Shown: positions 15,825 to 25,476, counted from the stretch's first letter. The stretch is 64,000 bases of DNA from Diplocloster agilis (GCF_019042275.1 NZ_JAHQCW010000006.1:1-64000), one strand, 5' to 3'. The notes: generated from the letters alone by a model not told the origin. Numbers and translations are program-made.

Positions 15825-17894
15825 CTACAGAATTCCCAGTGCAACAATAATGACATCAATCAGCTTAATCGCCAGGAACGGGACCAGGATACCGCCCAGC
15901 CCATAGACCAGCAGGTTTTTGGAAAGCATCTTGGATGCGGGTACCTCCCGGTATTTCACTCCTTTGAGTGCCAGCGGGATCAGCGCCACTATGATCAGCG
16001 CATTATAGATAATCGCCGAAATAATCGCGCTCTGGGCGCTGTGCAGATTCATAATGTTAAGGGCCTGCAGTCCCGGATATAAGCTGACAAATAAGGCCGG
16101 AATGATGGCAAAATATTTTGCCACATCATTGGCTATACTGAAAGTGGTAAGGGCTCCCCGGGTCATCAGCAGCTGCTTGCCGATCTTCACGATCTCGATC
16201 AGTTTCGTCGGCGAGGAGTCCAGATCCACCATGTTTCCGGCTTCCTTGGCCGCCTGCGTGCCGGTATTCATAGCCACGGCCACATCGGCCTGGGCCAGGG
16301 CCGGAGCATCGTTGGTCCCGTCACCGGTCATGGCCACCAGATGGCCATGGGCCTGATAATCACGGATCATGGATAATTTTGCTTCCGGTGTGGCTTCCGC
16401 CAGGAAGTCATCCACGCCGGCCTCCGCCGCTATGGCGGATGCGGTCAGCGGGTTATCCCCGGTGATCATGATCGTTTTGATTCCCATCTTCCGAAGATCT
16501 GCAAATTTTTCTTTGACTCCGTGTTTTACGATATCCTTCAGGTGGATCACGCCGAGCACTTTCCCATTCTTAGCCACCACCAGCGGTGTTCCTCCCTGGG
16601 TGGAAATAGTTGTCACAACGTCCTCGCAGTCACTGCTGAAGGTTCCGCCCCTGGACACCACATATTCCCGGATGGCGTCAGCCGCGCCTTTTCTGATCTC
16701 ATTGCCGTCATAATCCACACCGCTCATCCGGGTCTTGGCGGTAAAGGGGATAAATTGCGCATGCATCTGTCCGATATTCCTCTCCCGGATGCCATACTCT
16801 TCCTTCGCCAGAACTACGATACTTCTTCCTTCCGGTGTCTCATCCGCCAGAGAGGCCAGCTGCGCGGCATCCGCAAGTTCTCTTTTATCATTGCCGTCTA
16901 CCGGAATAAATTCGTCCGCCTGCCGGTTCCCCAGCGTGATCGTTCCGGTCTTATCAAGCAGCAGAATGTCCACATCCCCGGCCGCTTCTATGGCGCGGCC
17001 GCTCATGGCCAGTACATTGGCCTGATTCAGCCGGCTCATCCCGGCGATACCGATGGCGGACAAAAGCGCACCGATCGTGGTGGGCGCCAGGCAGATTAAC
17101 AGAGCCACCAAAGCCGTCACAGACGTCGGATTCGGCCGTTCCATCTGTTCAGCGGAGAACAGGGAATACGAATACAGTGCCACCGTAACCAGCAGGAATA
17201 TAATAGACAGGGCTACCAACAGGATCTGCAGGGCTATCTCGTTTGGGGTCTTTTTTCTGGCGGCACCTTCTACCATGGCGATCATCTTATCCAGGAAGCT
17301 CTCGCCTGGCTCGCTGGTAATCCGAATCACCAGCCAGTCGGATACCACCGTGGTCCCGCCTGTGACCGCGCTTCTGTCCCCGCCGCTTTCCCGGATCACC
17401 GGCGCGGATTCACCGGTAATCGCGCTTTCATCTACCGATGCCGCGCCTTCGATCACCTCTCCGTCACCGGGGATCTGTTCCCCGGCACGTACATATACAA
17501 TATCACCTTTCACCAGGTTCCCGGACGGGACCTGCAGGATCTTATCTTTTTTCTCCGGAGACGGAATTTTATTGGCGGTCACGTCCTTCCGGTTCGCACG
17601 CAGCGTATCTGCCTGTGCTTTTCCCCGCCCCTCGGCGATCGCTTCCGCGAAATTAGCAAACAGAACCGTAAGCCAAAGTATGACAGAAACTGCCAGGATA
17701 AATCCGGGCTGCGCATCTTTTATACCGCACAGGGCAAAGACAAACAGCACCAGGGTCAGTATGGCCGATACATAGACCATGAACATAACCGGATTTTTAA
17801 TCTGCACTCTGGGATCCAGTTTGACAAAGGAATCCTTCAGCGCCCGTATCATTATATTTTTATCGGCAAATATACTCTTCTTTTTATCACTCAT
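15825..17894 (-). CDS. kdpB: Potassium-transporting ATPase ATP-binding subunit
   Basis: The 689-residue P-type ATPase subunit of Kdp. Visible motifs: TGESAPVI in the actuator domain, phosphorylation site DKTGTITLG, and the hinge [12 protein letters not shown], with seven membrane helices as in the family. It powers K+ uptake by KdpA. The gene lies 15 bp after kdpA. Confidence 0.97.
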   Translation of the reverse strand: MSDKKKSIFADKNIMIRALKDSFVKLDPRVQIKNPVMFMVYVSAILTLVLFVFALCGIKDAQPGFILAVSVILWLTVLFANFAEAIAEGRGKAQADTLRANRKDVTANKIPSPEKKDKILQVPSGNLVKGDIVYVRAGEQIPGDGEVIEGAASVDESAITGESAPVIRESGGDRSAVTGGTTVVSDWLVIRITSEPGESFLDKMIAMVEGAARKKTPNEIALQILLVALSIIFLLVTVALYSYSLFSAEQMERPNPTSVTALVALLICLAPTTIGALLSAIGIAGMSRLNQANVLAMSGRAIEAAGDVDILLLDKTGTITLGNRQADEFIPVDGNDKRELADAAQLASLADETPEGRSIVVLAKEEYGIRERNIGQMHAQFIPFTAKTRMSGVDYDGNEIRKGAADAIREYVVSRGGTFSSDCEDVVTTISTQGGTPLVVAKNGKVLGVIHLKDIVKHGVKEKFADLRKMGIKTIMITGDNPLTASAIAAEAGVDDFLAEATPEAKLSMIRDYQAHGHLVAMTGDGTNDAPALAQADVAVAMNTGTQAAKEAGNMVDLDSSPTKLIEIVKIGKQLLMTRGALTTFSIANDVAKYFAIIPALFVSLYPGLQALNIMNLHSAQSAIISAIIYNALIIVALIPLALKGVKYREVPASKMLSKNLLVYGLGGILVPFLAIKLIDVIIVALGIL

Positions 17895-17909
17895 TTTATA
17901 TAGCCTCCA

Positions 17910-19661
17910 CTAAGCAATCATTTGAAAGAATTCAGCGATCGGTCCAAGTGCCAGCGCCGGGAAGAAACTCAACGCTCCTACCAGAAGAACGATAAAGACC
18001 AAAAGGAAAATGAACATCGCGTTGTGGGTCGGCAGAGTTCCCGCACTGACCGCCACTTTTTTCTTCTGTACCAGACTTCCTGCGATTGCCAGGGTAGCCA
18101 GCATGGGAAGGAAACGTACAAACAGCATGACCAGTCCTATGCTGACATTTAAGAACGGCGTATTCGCATTGAATCCGGCAAACGCCGATCCATTGTTTCC
18201 TCCTGCGGAGGAATATGCGTACAGGACTTCGGATAAGCCGTGAGCGCCCGGATTGTTCAGACTGTCCGCCGTTGCCGGGAGCAAGCAGGCCAGCCCGCTT
18301 CCGATCAGGATTCCGATCGGTGTGGCCAGACACACAAGCACAGCCATCTTCATCTCAAATGGTTCTATCTTTTTACCCAGGTATTCCGGAGTCCGGCCTA
18401 CCATCAGACCCGCGATAAATACGGTCAATATCGCAAAACCGATCATTCCGTACAGTCCGCAGCCGGTCCCTCCGAACACGACTTCGCCCAGCATCATCAA
18501 AAGCATGGGGATCATACCGCCGATCGGAGTATAGCTGTCATGCATAGAGTTAACCGAACCGTTGGACGCCGCCGTCGTAAAGGCCGCCCAGGCAGACGAG
18601 GTGGCGATGCCAAACCTGGTCTCCTTCCCCTCCATATTTCCGCCGGCCTGGTCCGCCCCGGCAGCGATATCCACCGCGCCGTTTTGCGCAAGCTTGGGAG
18701 TACCCGCCTGTTCGTTAAAAGCAACGATTCCAAGGGCAACGACAAGCATCAGGAACATGGCTATAAAAATCGCCCGGCCCTGGCGCATGTCTTTTATATT
18801 GCGGCCAAATGTAAAGCAAAGCCCAACCGGTATCAGCAAGAGCAGAATCATCTCGAACATATTACTGAGCGGGGTGGGATTTTCAAACGGATGCGCGGAA
18901 TTTACCCCCCAGAAGCCGCCGCCGTTGGTGCCGGCCTGTTTGATCGCGATCTGGCTCGCCGCCGGTCCCAAGGGAATGACTTCCTTCGTGACGACTGTGC
19001 CGTCTTCCAGCGTTACAGGCTCCAGCAGATCTACCTCCTCATATTCCCGGAAAGTCTGCGGAACGCCCTGAGACACCAATACAACCGCGGAAATCAGACA
19101 GATCGGCAACAGGATATAAAGGACTATCTTCGTCATATCCGTATAGAAATTCCCGAGGCCTTTTTTCTTCACCCGCAGGAATCCGCGGATCAGCGCAAAC
19201 AGTACTGCGATTCCGGTGGCGGCCGACACAAAGTTCTGGACATTTAATCCGAGCATTTGTGTAAAATAGCTCAGCCCGCCGGAAGGGTTCTCCGCCGAAT
19301 ACGCCTGCCAGTTTGTATTGGTAACGAAACTTGACGTCGTATTAAAGGCAAGGTGCCAGGACTGTCCGCCAAACTTTTCCGGATTCAGCGGAAGGATTCC
19401 CTGTCCCAGACACATTACAAGCAAAAAAATAAAGCCTATAACACTGAATACCACCGTACACACTGCGTATTTTTTCCAGGTCATATCTTCGTCTTTGTCG
19501 ATATGTAACAGTTTATAAATCCCATGTTCCACCGGGGACAGAACTTTCGATAAAAACACTTTCTCCCCGTTCATCACTTTTCCCATGTATTTGCCTAATG
19601 GGATTCCAAGCGCAACTAAAATCACCAGATATAACACACACTGAATCACCACATTGCTCAT
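17910..19661 (-). CDS. kdpA: Potassium-transporting ATPase potassium-binding subunit
   Basis: 583 residues, about ten membrane helices, the channel-like subunit that selects K+. Filter-type segments are recognisable: NTSSFVTNTNWQ, GTNGGGFWGVNSAHPFENP and SAFAGFNANTP. Its start ATG overlaps the kdpF stop (ATGA). A long open frame on the opposite strand (18240-19247) is a shadow. Confidence 0.97.
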   Translation of the reverse strand: MSNVVIQCVLYLVILVALGIPLGKYMGKVMNGEKVFLSKVLSPVEHGIYKLLHIDKDEDMTWKKYAVCTVVFSVIGFIFLLVMCLGQGILPLNPEKFGGQSWHLAFNTTSSFVTNTNWQAYSAENPSGGLSYFTQMLGLNVQNFVSAATGIAVLFALIRGFLRVKKKGLGNFYTDMTKIVLYILLPICLISAVVLVSQGVPQTFREYEEVDLLEPVTLEDGTVVTKEVIPLGPAASQIAIKQAGTNGGGFWGVNSAHPFENPTPLSNMFEMILLLLIPVGLCFTFGRNIKDMRQGRAIFIAMFLMLVVALGIVAFNEQAGTPKLAQNGAVDIAAGADQAGGNMEGKETRFGIATSSAWAAFTTAASNGSVNSMHDSYTPIGGMIPMLLMMLGEVVFGGTGCGLYGMIGFAILTVFIAGLMVGRTPEYLGKKIEPFEMKMAVLVCLATPIGILIGSGLACLLPATADSLNNPGAHGLSEVLYAYSSAGGNNGSAFAGFNANTPFLNVSIGLVMLFVRFLPMLATLAIAGSLVQKKKVAVSAGTLPTHNAMFIFLLVFIVLLVGALSFFPALALGPIAEFFQMIA

Positions 19662-19747
19662 TGCTTATCACCTCTTAACAAGATAATCGTCAAATACACA
19701 AATAGAAATACCGCTGTCAATCCAATTAAACCTAGCATTACACTCAT
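19658..19747 (-). CDS. kdpF: KdpF small subunit
   Basis: A 29-residue single-helix protein (MSVMLGLIGLTAVFLF, then LTIILLRGDKQ), the typical size and composition of KdpF, which stabilises KdpABC. GGAGG precedes the ATG by eight bases and the stop overlaps kdpA by four bases. This gene is easily missed by length-based gene calling. Confidence 0.9.
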   Translation of the reverse strand: MSVMLGLIGLTAVFLFVYLTIILLRGDKQ

Positions 19748-19766
19748 AGACTTCTACCTCCATTTT

Positions 19767-20036
19767 TTACATAACTCCCAGTAGTTTATAGATCAGCCAT
19801 ACCGGGACCGCACAGATCGTGGTCAGGACGCCAAGCGATATGACCAGTCCTGTCGCTAACACAAACTGCCCCAGAAGTATAGCTGTAAACGGATGTGCAT
19901 CGACGAATTCCTGGTATTTCGCATCTTCTCTGAATTTCAGAAAATTGCGGATTCTCTTTCTAAACGGAACAACCGGATGGTATCCATAAGATTCTGGTAT
20001 GGTCTGTAAACTGCTCTGTGCTAACATAGGAAACAT
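19767..20036 (-). CDS. Small membrane protein heading the kdp operon
   Basis: 89 residues. A basic cytoplasmic N-terminal part (PFRKRIRNFLKFREDAKYQEF) is followed by a helical hairpin of hydrophobic residues (about 49-85). It lies between the kdp promoter and kdpF with a 20-bp gap and RBS AAAGGGATG. Not a canonical Kdp component; I do not recognise the family. Its place as first gene suggests a role in the complex or in its regulation, but this is inference. Confidence 0.7.
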   Translation of the reverse strand: MFPMLAQSSLQTIPESYGYHPVVPFRKRIRNFLKFREDAKYQEFVDAHPFTAILLGQFVLATGLVISLGVLTTICAVPVWLIYKLLGVM

Positions 20037-20078
20037 CCCTTTCTATGACTTTATCTTTTCTACACTTAAAGGGTAGCA

Positions 20079-20110
20079 CAAAAAAAATAAAGAAAGCATA
20101 TCGCTTTCCT
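20079..20110 (-). terminator. Terminator-like hairpin in the kdp leader
   Basis: Minus strand: a stem TAAGGAAAGC with GCTTTCTTTA (one G-U), 5-nt loop GATAT, followed by TTTATTTTTTTTG. It lies between the predicted start of transcription (about 20145) and the first gene of the operon, so it could be an attenuator rather than an end-of-gene terminator. Confidence 0.6.
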
Positions 20111-20151
20111 TATCCGGCATTAAGATTTTGTTAACGTATGGAACAAGCTTC

Positions 20152-20206
20152 ATTATACACTCACCTCAATCGAAACAGGCAGGCAAGCAGTTGTAAACGT
20201 TGTAAA
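20152..20206 (-). promoter_or_regulatory. Predicted KdpE-activated kdp promoter
   Basis: Minus-strand TATAAT (20152-20157) has a poor -35 (GCCTGT, 20175-20180). Ten bases further upstream are two direct repeats TTTACAAC separated by one base (20190-20206). Weak -35 plus upstream direct repeats is the usual layout of an OmpR-family-activated promoter; assignment to KdpE is an inference from the operon. Confidence 0.6.
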
Positions 20207-20228
20207 TGATTATATAAAAAAGATCAAA

Positions 20229-20257
20229 TTGTCCGTCATTTCTATTTATGATATAAT
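20229..20257 (+). promoter_or_regulatory. Promoter of the lipase-like gene
   Basis: TTGTCC (20229-20234) and TATAAT (20252-20257) with 17 nt between, about 50 nt before the start at 20307. It is divergent from the kdp promoter. Confidence 0.7.
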
Positions 20258-20306
20258 AGCGGCAGACAAGATATCTGTTTTTTCTACATAAAGTGAGGAA
20301 CTTAGG

Positions 20307-21647
20307 ATGAAATGGTTGAAAAGGTTCTGTGGAATTTGTATTTATCTTATTTTAGCGAATTATATTTTAATTATCACACGGCATCGTTTCCCTCTGCCGC
20401 TGGTGATCGCCGGAATACTCCTGTTTTGTACTGCCTATGTGTTATATCAGATTCTGCCGGTCTACCGGAAAAAGATGACGGTCCGTCTGCAGGCTTTATC
20501 CGGCGGGTATGAACTAATCCTGGTAACCGGAGTCAGTGCGGTGGCCGAAGTTGCATTTCTGGTCTGGTTTGGAACCCAACGGCTGTCGAATTGGGGGGAG
20601 GTTGTCATCTTCCTGCTCAATATTCTGGTGGCTGTGATTCTGGGTTTTCTGATGATGCTAAACGGTTTTTTGCGGATTATTGCGACCTCCACTCAGATCA
20701 GTTTGTTTAAAAGACTGGCCTGGTTATTGCTTTGGTGGGTTCCCGTGCTGAATCTGTGGCTGACTTTTTCCATCTGTCATGCGGTCCGTATGGAATATGA
20801 ATTTGAGTTGAGTAAGATTGAATTAAACGAAGTACGCCGGGAAAATGAATGCTGTAAAACCCGGTATCCGGTTGTGATGGTGCATGGCGTTTTCTTCAGA
20901 GACTGGCAATATTTTAATTATTGGGGCAGAATACCAAAAGAGCTGATCCGAAATGGTTGTACGGTTTATTATGGTAAGCAGCAGTCCGCCGCTTCGGTCG
21001 AGACCAGCGCCCGGGAGCTTAAAGAACGGGTTCTTTCGATTATAGAGGAAACCGGCTGTGAAAAAGTGAATCTCATCGCCCACTCCAAAGGCGGGCTGGA
21101 TTCCCGTTATGCGATCAGCCGTCTCGGTCTCGCCCCCTATGTCGCCTCTTTGACTACTATCAATACACCTCATCTGGGCTGCTGCTGGGTGGATCAGGTG
21201 CTGGCGCGATGTCCGAAAAAATTGCTGTCTTTCGTAGCCGCTAAATATAACCGGATCTTTTCCAAGTTAGGCGACGCTTCACCGGACTTTGAAGCAGCAG
21301 TTTTCGACCTGACGCACGACCATTGCTCACAATTCAACGAAGAAACCGGGGATTATTCCGACATTCTTTGTCAAAGTGTCATGTCCCGTATGAGCAGTAT
21401 GTTCAGTGACGGTGTTCCCTGCAATATCGGGTATCTGCTTGTCAAGCACTGTGAGGGTGTCAACGACGGGCTGGTATGCGCCGATTCGGCAGTTTGGGGA
21501 AAGTTTTTAGGGTATTTGGATACACCCGGACGCCGCGGTATCTCCCATGGGGATATGATCGATCTGCGCAGAGAAAATATCAGGGGTTTTGATGTAAGAG
21601 AATTTTATGTGGAATTGGTTAAGAAATTAAAAGAACAGGGGTATTAG
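20307..21647 (+). CDS. Membrane-anchored lipase-like alpha/beta hydrolase
   Basis: 446 residues. The N-terminal 160 or so contain about five hydrophobic helices; the rest is a triacylglycerol-lipase-type alpha/beta hydrolase domain. It opens with VVMVHGVFFRDW (oxyanion region, about 191-202), the nucleophile elbow reads AHSKGGLDSRYA (about 256-267), and a late GISHGDM may carry the catalytic histidine. The elbow is H-S-K-G-G, as in lipase class 2-like enzymes. Substrate unknown. RBS AGTGAGGAA. A terminator follows directly. Confidence 0.82.
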   Translation: MKWLKRFCGICIYLILANYILIITRHRFPLPLVIAGILLFCTAYVLYQILPVYRKKMTVRLQALSGGYELILVTGVSAVAEVAFLVWFGTQRLSNWGEVVIFLLNILVAVILGFLMMLNGFLRIIATSTQISLFKRLAWLLLWWVPVLNLWLTFSICHAVRMEYEFELSKIELNEVRRENECCKTRYPVVMVHGVFFRDWQYFNYWGRIPKELIRNGCTVYYGKQQSAASVETSARELKERVLSIIEETGCEKVNLIAHSKGGLDSRYAISRLGLAPYVASLTTINTPHLGCCWVDQVLARCPKKLLSFVAAKYNRIFSKLGDASPDFEAAVFDLTHDHCSQFNEETGDYSDILCQSVMSRMSSMFSDGVPCNIGYLLVKHCEGVNDGLVCADSAVWGKFLGYLDTPGRRGISHGDMIDLRRENIRGFDVREFYVELVKKLKEQGY

Positions 21648-21669
21648 TATCCTCTGTTCTTTTTGTTTA
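21631..21669 (+). terminator. Intrinsic terminator of the lipase-like gene
   Basis: Stem AAGAACAGGGGTA with TATCCTCTGTTCTT around the stop codon, followed by TTTTTGTTT. Confidence 0.75.
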
Positions 21670-21738
21670 TACCGCTTTATATGTGACAACTATAACCATC
21701 CCCCGCACAGGCCGGCATCGCCCATACGGGGGACCCGC

Positions 21739-22209
21739 TTATGCTGTATGCCGCGTAGTGTCTTTGATATGCATATCTAAGATCTCATGCACTCTTTCCA
21801 CTTCGTCAAGCAATAGTCTTTCGGACTTTCTGATTTGGTTTTTAAGATATTCAATATCCTTCTTGTCTGCTTTTTTGGATAATTCGACTTTGATTCCTAC
21901 TATCTCTTTCTTCAACCCAGTAATCTCTGTCTTTATCCCCGTAATCTCTGTCTGCATCCCTGCAATCTCTGTCTTTATCCCTGTAATTTCTGTCTTCAAC
22001 CCAGTAATCTCTGTCTTTAACCCTGTAATTTCTGTCTGCATCCCTGCAATCTCTGTCTTTAATCCTGTAATTTCTGTCTGCATCCCTGTAATCTCTGTCT
22101 TTAACCCTGTAATTCCTTCTTTCAACTCAACGATCTCCGTTTTGATTGGATCCAATTTAGAATCCATTAAGATTGCTATTGCCTGCAAATCCTTCTGTGA
22201 TAATGCCAA
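21739..22209 (-). CDS. Heptad-repeat coiled-coil protein
   Basis: 156 residues. Residues about 23-105 are some eleven consecutive seven-residue units of the pattern I-(T/A)-G-(L/M/I)-(K/Q)-T-E, giving a perfect hydrophobic heptad and so a long coiled coil. The DNA is a 21-bp tandem repeat, so the unit number could change by slippage. A short N-terminal helix (LSQKDLQAIAILMD) precedes it, and a charged helix with a histidine-rich end (EILDMHIKDTTRHTA) follows. No signal peptide or membrane helix. Such proteins occur in Lachnospiraceae without an assigned role. Confidence 0.75.
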   Translation of the reverse strand: MALSQKDLQAIAILMDSKLDPIKTEIVELKEGITGLKTEITGMQTEITGLKTEIAGMQTEITGLKTEITGLKTEITGIKTEIAGMQTEITGIKTEITGLKKEIVGIKVELSKKADKKDIEYLKNQIRKSERLLLDEVERVHEILDMHIKDTTRHTA

Positions 22210-22689
22210 ATTTAAACTCCTCCTTTCGACTCTTTCAAAATTATTAGTAGACTACAACTTCTTTCCCCAGGATAAATACACCCATACGACCGGTGGGACA
22301 GGATCTCCGGCATTAGAATCTCCGGGGATTGATTTTCTCATAAGCAGAACAAAAAAACCGAAACCAACCTTATTATCGCATATTCATTCGGAATTTCTTA
22401 TGCACCGCCGACATACTAAGCTTATACTTTCTTTATTATAGTCTTTAAATAGTAACTATTACAAGTAAAATCTCGGGACTCATAACATATTTTTTCTTCT
22501 TAAAGCTTCAGGGAAAACGGGCAGAACTGCCAAATGAGATAACCTGATTCTAATAAGATTATTATATATATTTATTATGCTATTTGCAATAACTGCCGGA
22601 CATTTTAGAAATATTTTATAATTGCCTTTTTATCCGAATACAGCTACACTTTATTTAAATACAAGTGCATGCGAAAGGATGATTCTACA
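22210..22689. other. AT-rich intergenic region
   Basis: About 480 bp between the divergent coiled-coil gene and the acetyltransferase gene. It is AT-rich with many TATTAT motifs. I see no RNA structure, repeat element or credible small gene beyond a weak stem ATCTCCGG / CCGGGGAT near 22290-22320. Confidence 0.5.
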
Positions 22690-23181
22690 ATGGATCTGCG
22701 CGTCTTTCAGGAAAACGACCAGCCTCTGGCCAATACTTTTTTCACACAATGCCTGCCGGAATCCGGCCGGGTATTTGAACCCGCCGGCCGGCATGCTTCG
22801 CTTACTCGTCTGGCGGAAACTTTTTCGGAAGGCAGATGCTGGTGTCTGTTTGAACGCGGCGAACTGGTCGGAACCGTAGCCGTCCGTCCCCTAACCTTAA
22901 CGGATAAAAAAACCGGTTCCGCTTGTTCCCGCAGCTGCGAATTGAAAATACTGTATCTGCGCCAGACATTCCACGGAAAAGGCTATGGTTCTCTTCTCTT
23001 AACCACAGCCCTTTCCTATGCGCAGGATTGCGGCTACCACAGCATGTACCTGGATACCATCCGGTCCGGCTCCGGTGCCGAAGTTCTTTACCGTAAGTAT
23101 GGATTCCGGGAAATACCGCGGTATAATAACAATCCCCACGCAGATCTCTTTATGGTCAAAGACCTTGCTGTTTCCTCCTGA
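22690..23181 (+). CDS. GNAT family N-acetyltransferase
   Basis: 163 residues with the GNAT core: motif A region LYLRQTFHGKGYGSLLLTTAL, including the acetyl-CoA loop Q-x-x-x-G-x-G, followed by YHSMYLDTIRSG and YRKYGFREIPRY. Two nearby cysteines (SACSRSCEL) precede the core. The frame extends seven codons upstream, but the ATG at 22690 has AGGATG at a workable distance. Substrate unknown. Confidence 0.85.
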   Translation: MDLRVFQENDQPLANTFFTQCLPESGRVFEPAGRHASLTRLAETFSEGRCWCLFERGELVGTVAVRPLTLTDKKTGSACSRSCELKILYLRQTFHGKGYGSLLLTTALSYAQDCGYHSMYLDTIRSGSGAEVLYRKYGFREIPRYNNNPHADLFMVKDLAVSS

Positions 23182-23186
23182 TCATA

Positions 23187-25118
23187 TTATTCGTCATACT
23201 GAATTTCCAGTCCCGGCTGATGCCCTTTCCCCATTTTATGCCTGGCCTTTCTGTTCGCTACCGTATCAAATATAATGGAGAAATCATAATCATCGGGATA
23301 TAATTCAGAGGCGGGAACCAGCAGTTTCAATCTCTTGTACGGCACCTTCCGCTTCTGCCCTTTGACCTGAACAATCACTTCTCCCATCTCATCCGCCGGT
23401 TTATATACAATCCCGGTGTCTTTCTGCGGGTAAATGCATACACTGTCTCCCACTTGAAAAGTATTTTGGGGCAGATTCTTAGGGGACGGCTTTTCCTGTA
23501 TCGGCTGAATCTTTGGGCCCTTAAACCGGACAATTTCACCCGGCGGCTCTGGTTTCTTCTGTTCCCAGATTTTCACCGGAACCTGTTCCGATTCCAATCC
23601 GTAAGCTGCCTGCTCCGCTTTTTTCAGCAATCCCGGGGGCATACCCAGTCTGCCGGCGATATAGAGCGCGCAGCTCTCTCCGGCTACCCCCTGTTCCATC
23701 CGGTATAAGGGGCTTAACGTGTCCCGGTCAAACGCCATTCGGGCATTTTGTATGCCTCCTGTCTTCTCCGCGTAAATTTTCACTTCCGGATAGTGCGTCG
23801 TCACCAGGAAGAGGCATCCCCGTTTCTTAAGTTCCTCCAGAACCGCGACCGCGATCCCCATGCCTTCCGCCGGATCTGTCCCGGAACCCAACTCATCCAG
23901 CAGAACCAAGCTCTCTTCATTGACCCGATTCAGAATATCAATTACCTTGGTCATATGGGCGGAAAAAGTAGATAAATTTTCCGATATACTTTGTCCGTCG
24001 CCAATGTCACACAGATACTGGCTGTTCATACACAGGCATGTACCGTCGCCGGCCGGTACATGCAGGCCGCACTGGGCCATCATACATAAGAGACCAACGG
24101 TCTTAAGGGCTACGGTCTTGCCGCCGGTATTCGGCCCGGTAATCACCACCCCGTCATACTCATCACCCAGTTTAAAATCTAACGGCACGCATTGATCCTT
24201 CGGTATCAGCGGATGCCGTCCGCTGAAGATCCGAATTCTGCGTTCTGTAGTAAGTACAGGCGGTATGGCGTCCATCTGGGCGCTTAACTTTGCTTTTGCA
24301 AAGATGATATCCAGCTTCTGCATCATTTCCATGTTGAACCGGAGTTCCTTCCCTTTTGCCTCCACGTATCCGGTAAGCTCATAAAGGATCCTGCGGATCT
24401 CATCTTCTTTTTCGATCCTCAGACAGGATAACTCTTCCCGCAGCCTGGCCGTTGACGAGGGTTCTATAAAGCAGGTCCCCTTACTGCCCGAGACTTCTAT
24501 CACAGAACCGCTGACTTGATTTTTATATTCTTTTTTAACCGGCAGGACATAGATCTGATTCCGTTGGACCGGAGTATCCCCCGAAAACCACTGCCGGTTC
24601 CTTTTAAGCATCTGGCCTAATTTCTCCTGAATCCGGCTTTGTACCTGTTCGATGTTCCGGCTGACTGCGCGCAGATCAGGCGATGCGTTTTCGTTTACTT
24701 CATCATAGCGGACCGCACGGTGGATCTCCTCGCACAAATCTGTCAGATCATAAATCCCTTCTCCATAAGAGGCCATACCAGGTTCTAAGTCTCTCCCTTT
24801 TTTTAGATATTGTTTCATCCGTCTGCAGCCGGTGATAAATCCTGCCACCTCACTTAGCTGTTCCGGCAGCAGCATAGCCCCGGCCCGGCATAATTCCATG
24901 ATGTTTTCCAAATTCTTCATCGTACAGACCGGCGGAAGACCATACGTATCATAGATCCGCCTGGCTTGGGTGGTCTCCTCCAGCTGCTCTATGCATTTTC
25001 TTTCCTTATGAAACGGGGACAGCTGCTTTAGTTTTTCCTTCGCCTCTTCACTCACTGCCATATCACACAGCATCTCCCGTATTTTATGAAATTCTAATAT
25101 CTGTTCATTTTGATTCAT
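23187..25118 (-). CDS. MutS2-like ABC ATPase without Smr domain
   Basis: 643 residues. It keeps the MutS core and ATPase domain with Walker A ITGPNTGGKTVALKTVG (about 327-343), the signature near SENLSTFSAHM and Walker B VLLDELGSGTDP. It lacks the mismatch-binding N-terminal domains of MutS1 and the C-terminal Smr nuclease domain of true MutS2 (usually about 780 residues), ending instead in a KOW-like basic tail (VCIYPQKDTGIVYKP, GQKRKVPYKRL). MutS2 has been linked to ribosome collision rescue. The start is the ATG after GGAGG at 25118. A structured leader with terminators precedes it. Confidence 0.85.
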   Translation of the reverse strand: MNQNEQILEFHKIREMLCDMAVSEEAKEKLKQLSPFHKERKCIEQLEETTQARRIYDTYGLPPVCTMKNLENIMELCRAGAMLLPEQLSEVAGFITGCRRMKQYLKKGRDLEPGMASYGEGIYDLTDLCEEIHRAVRYDEVNENASPDLRAVSRNIEQVQSRIQEKLGQMLKRNRQWFSGDTPVQRNQIYVLPVKKEYKNQVSGSVIEVSGSKGTCFIEPSSTARLREELSCLRIEKEDEIRRILYELTGYVEAKGKELRFNMEMMQKLDIIFAKAKLSAQMDAIPPVLTTERRIRIFSGRHPLIPKDQCVPLDFKLGDEYDGVVITGPNTGGKTVALKTVGLLCMMAQCGLHVPAGDGTCLCMNSQYLCDIGDGQSISENLSTFSAHMTKVIDILNRVNEESLVLLDELGSGTDPAEGMGIAVAVLEELKKRGCLFLVTTHYPEVKIYAEKTGGIQNARMAFDRDTLSPLYRMEQGVAGESCALYIAGRLGMPPGLLKKAEQAAYGLESEQVPVKIWEQKKPEPPGEIVRFKGPKIQPIQEKPSPKNLPQNTFQVGDSVCIYPQKDTGIVYKPADEMGEVIVQVKGQKRKVPYKRLKLLVPASELYPDDYDFSIIFDTVANRKARHKMGKGHQPGLEIQYDE

Positions 25119-25163
25119 AGTTACCTCCAAATTTCTGATCCGCTGTCTTCATCGATTAGCGGA

Positions 25164-25218
25164 TAAAAAAATCCCGCAGCTGCACCTACGACTTTCAGTC
25201 GAAATGCATCTGCGGGAT
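25164..25218 (-). terminator. Second intrinsic terminator in the MutS2-like leader
   Basis: Minus strand: ATCCCGCAG with CTGCGGGAT at the base of a longer hairpin, followed by seven T. It sits about 50 nt before the coding start, so read-through must be controlled. Upstream sequence (GATAAGCGGT with ACCGCCTTATC) can form a competing stem. Confidence 0.75.
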
Positions 25219-25286
25219 AGCGGATAAGGCGGTACAGCTCAAATTGATGACCGCTTATCTATACCATAGGAGGATTTCCTATGGCA

Positions 25287-25315
25287 TAAAAAAACGGGGC
25301 ATGAATATCCCCGCT
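25287..25315 (-). terminator. First intrinsic terminator in the MutS2-like leader
   Basis: Minus strand GCGGGGATATTCATGCCCCG followed by TTTTTTTATG: a GC-rich stem with a clear U-tract, directly 3' of the folded leader domain. Confidence 0.8.
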
Positions 25316-25334
25316 ACATATCCTTTATCGCATA

Positions 25335-25476
25335 TTGGTTTTCTATACTGACAGAAGTCTGTAAGGGCAGCAAACAGGGTACCAAAACAAACGGCCTCAG
25401 GCCGCTGGCATCGAATACCTGTTACAACGATTTAGTTGTCTTTTACCTCTACAGACAATACCGACATCAAAACCAA
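25335..25476 (-). ncRNA. Structured leader RNA with a short peptide ORF before the MutS2-like gene
   Basis: A 142-nt domain closed by a perfect 8-bp helix (TTGGTTTT with AAAACCAA). Inside are GTCTGTA/TACAGAC, ACAAC/GTTGT, AACAGG/CCTGTT and CGGCC/GGCCG pairs. An 11-codon ORF with peptide MSVLSVEVKDN (25432-25467) begins just inside the closing helix with GAAAGG upstream. Two terminators follow. A translated leader plus terminators points to ribosome-mediated attenuation, as known for antibiotic-response genes. I could not match it to a named RNA family. Confidence 0.65.
25432..25467 (-). CDS. Putative leader peptide MSVLSVEVKDN
   Basis: An 11-codon ORF near the 5' end of the leader transcript. 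Its codons overlap the 5' strand of the GTCTGTA helix, so ribosome position would change folding. Small and unproven, but well placed downstream of a consensus promoter. Confidence 0.5.
   Translation of the reverse strand: MSVLSVEVKDN

Noticed and set aside
18240-19247. A 335-codon open frame opposite kdpA
   Set aside because: It is antisense to a well-conserved kdpA and has the composition of a shadow frame.
20037-20151. Possible c-di-AMP (ydaO) riboswitch in the kdp leader
   Set aside because: The leader is short and lacks the conserved ydaO blocks; only a terminator-like hairpin is seen.
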